In this document: in pieces, positions 63,084 to 64,000 of the stretch
Numbering within the stretch: the stretch's first letter is position 1
How the letters are laid out: each line of letters starts with the position of its first letter
Assembly: GCA_905221605.1 (NCBI GenBank)
Contig: CAJNDS010002180.1
Location: 140,001-204,000 of the forward strand
From: Symbiodinium natans
Lineage: Eukaryota; Sar; Dinophyceae; Suessiales; Symbiodiniaceae
Reading direction: 5' to 3'
Length of the DNA stretch: 64,000 nucleotides
Program-made: the position numbers and the translations under genes
Notes under the pieces: generated by a model
Database searches by the model: none
What the model was told of the DNA's origin: nothing
Seen by the model: the letters and a program-made list of their open reading frames with translations, nothing else

Positions 63084-63965
63084 GACTACGAAGGCACCGG
63101 ACATGGAGCCTGCAACAGGTCCCTGCATCCTAAACCCCAAACCCTGAACCCCAAACCCTGAACCCTAAATCCTAAACCCTAAACCCTAAGCCCGTGGGCA
63201 GGAAGTCTCTCGACGAGGAGGCCCTCCTCCATTTAGGGTTTAGGTGGTTTTATGGTTTAATTTAAGATGCAAGGTTTAAGGTTTAAGGTTCAAGGTTTTA
63301 AGGTTTATGGGGAAGTTGTGGAACCCTGCCCACCCTTAAGGGGCTTATACGTGTGTTATAAGTACAGTCATAATTGGTTATTAAGTACCATGAAGCTGCT
63401 ATTACTTAGTTTCGGGGTTTCAGGGGCTTAGTTGCCCACCCAACTTCGACAGCCAGAGGGTCCGAGCCATGGCAGAGGCTGATGCGGCACTGGAAGGACG
63501 TGTAGAAAAAAACCCAAGAGCCCCAAAAACTAAAACCCCTAAGAGCCCTAAATCCCAAGAGCCCTAAACCCTAAACCCTAAACACTAAACCCTAAACCCT
63601 CAACCCTCAACCCTAAACCCCAAACCCCAAAACCTAAACCCTAAACCCCTGAAAGCCTATGACAGGGCAGACATAGTGCATGTTGCAGCGAGGTCAAAGA
63701 TGCTGCCTAAAACCTAAACACCCAAAAACCCCAACCTCAAAGCACCCTAAACCCCTAAACTCGAAGCACGAAACCCTACACCCCAAGATTCTATATCCTA
63801 GCCCTAAACCCTAAACCCTAAACCCTAAACCTTAAACCCTAAACCCGAAACCCTGAACCCTAAACCTCGGCTGTAGAGGAGCCAAGCTGGGCAAGGACCT
63901 GCCCACTGTCACTGAGGTGCCCGAGAAGGAACGGGCCCCAGCCTCCCCAAAGTCCCAAACAGCGT
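63084..63965 (+). CDS. Partial unknown gene at the window end
   Basis: Exons 63084-63118, 63202-63237 and 63459-63501 join in phase (EGTGHGACNR, KSLDEEALLHLG, VRAMAEADAALEGR). A further coding-like exon at about 63882-63955 reads GAKLGKDLPTVTEVPEKERA. The donor at 63238 is GTTTAGG inside a heptamer. The gene continues past the window; no family is recognised. Confidence 0.4.
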
Positions 63966-64000
63966 AAAGTCCCAAACAGCGCGCCCTAAACCCTAAACCC

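Noticed and set aside
1-64000. Terminal telomere or subtelomere
   Set aside because: Heptamers occur in both orientations across the whole window, interrupted every few hundred bases by coding exons; no terminal one-way array is present.
1-64000. Dinoflagellate spliced-leader gene, rRNA, tRNA or snRNA
   Set aside because: I looked for the conserved leader core ending TTGGCTCAAG and for rRNA/tRNA hallmarks and saw none by eye; a covariance search would be needed to exclude tRNAs.

Overview
The window looks like nuclear DNA of a dinoflagellate. The evidence is protein-coding exons of about 20 to 270 bp on the + strand only, splice donors that are GT, GC and occasionally GA, dinoflagellate-style ankyrin, kinase, class-3-lipase and TPR proteins, and enormous amounts of the telomere-type heptamer TTTAGGG/CCCTAAA. 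The heptamer is not at a chromosome end. It fills the introns and intergenic spaces in both orientations, so most long open frames in the repeats (and all minus-strand ones) are spurious. I built the genes by chaining exons whose reading phases agree across introns; no alignment or RNA evidence was available, so every exon boundary is a prediction from the bases.

Layout, all on the + strand: (1) ~215-6118, ankyrin-repeat gene, 5' end possibly outside the window, introns packed with heptamers; (2) ~6631-9929, protein kinase with nearly every catalytic motif visible, in a heptamer-free island that continues to ~12900; (3) 12472-17843 (or 18837), unknown protein, heptamer introns; (4) 19772-23992, class-3 lipase-like protein; (5) 24571-29540, unknown helical protein; (6) 30595-33546, zinc-binding-like motif plus 18 TPR repeats, essentially intronless and repeat-free; (7) 37945-47432, basic helical protein in about 17 exons; (8) ~48013-53722, unknown; (9) ~54931-62438, weak exon chain; (10) 63084-end, partial.

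The striking feature is the non-coding fraction. Introns combine telomere-like arrays, often G-strand toward the 5' end and C-strand toward the 3' end so that the two could pair, with at least seven families of short palindromic elements carrying terminal inverted repeats. Several of these end at or within a few bases of a predicted splice site, which is what introner-like (intron-creating) elements would look like. The heptamer itself contains both GT and AG, and several introns appear to be cut exactly inside it. Individual arrays are homogenised for different unit variants (7, 8 or 9 bp). The genes do not form an operon or an obvious shared pathway; they are a same-strand array of the kind typical of dinoflagellate chromosomes.
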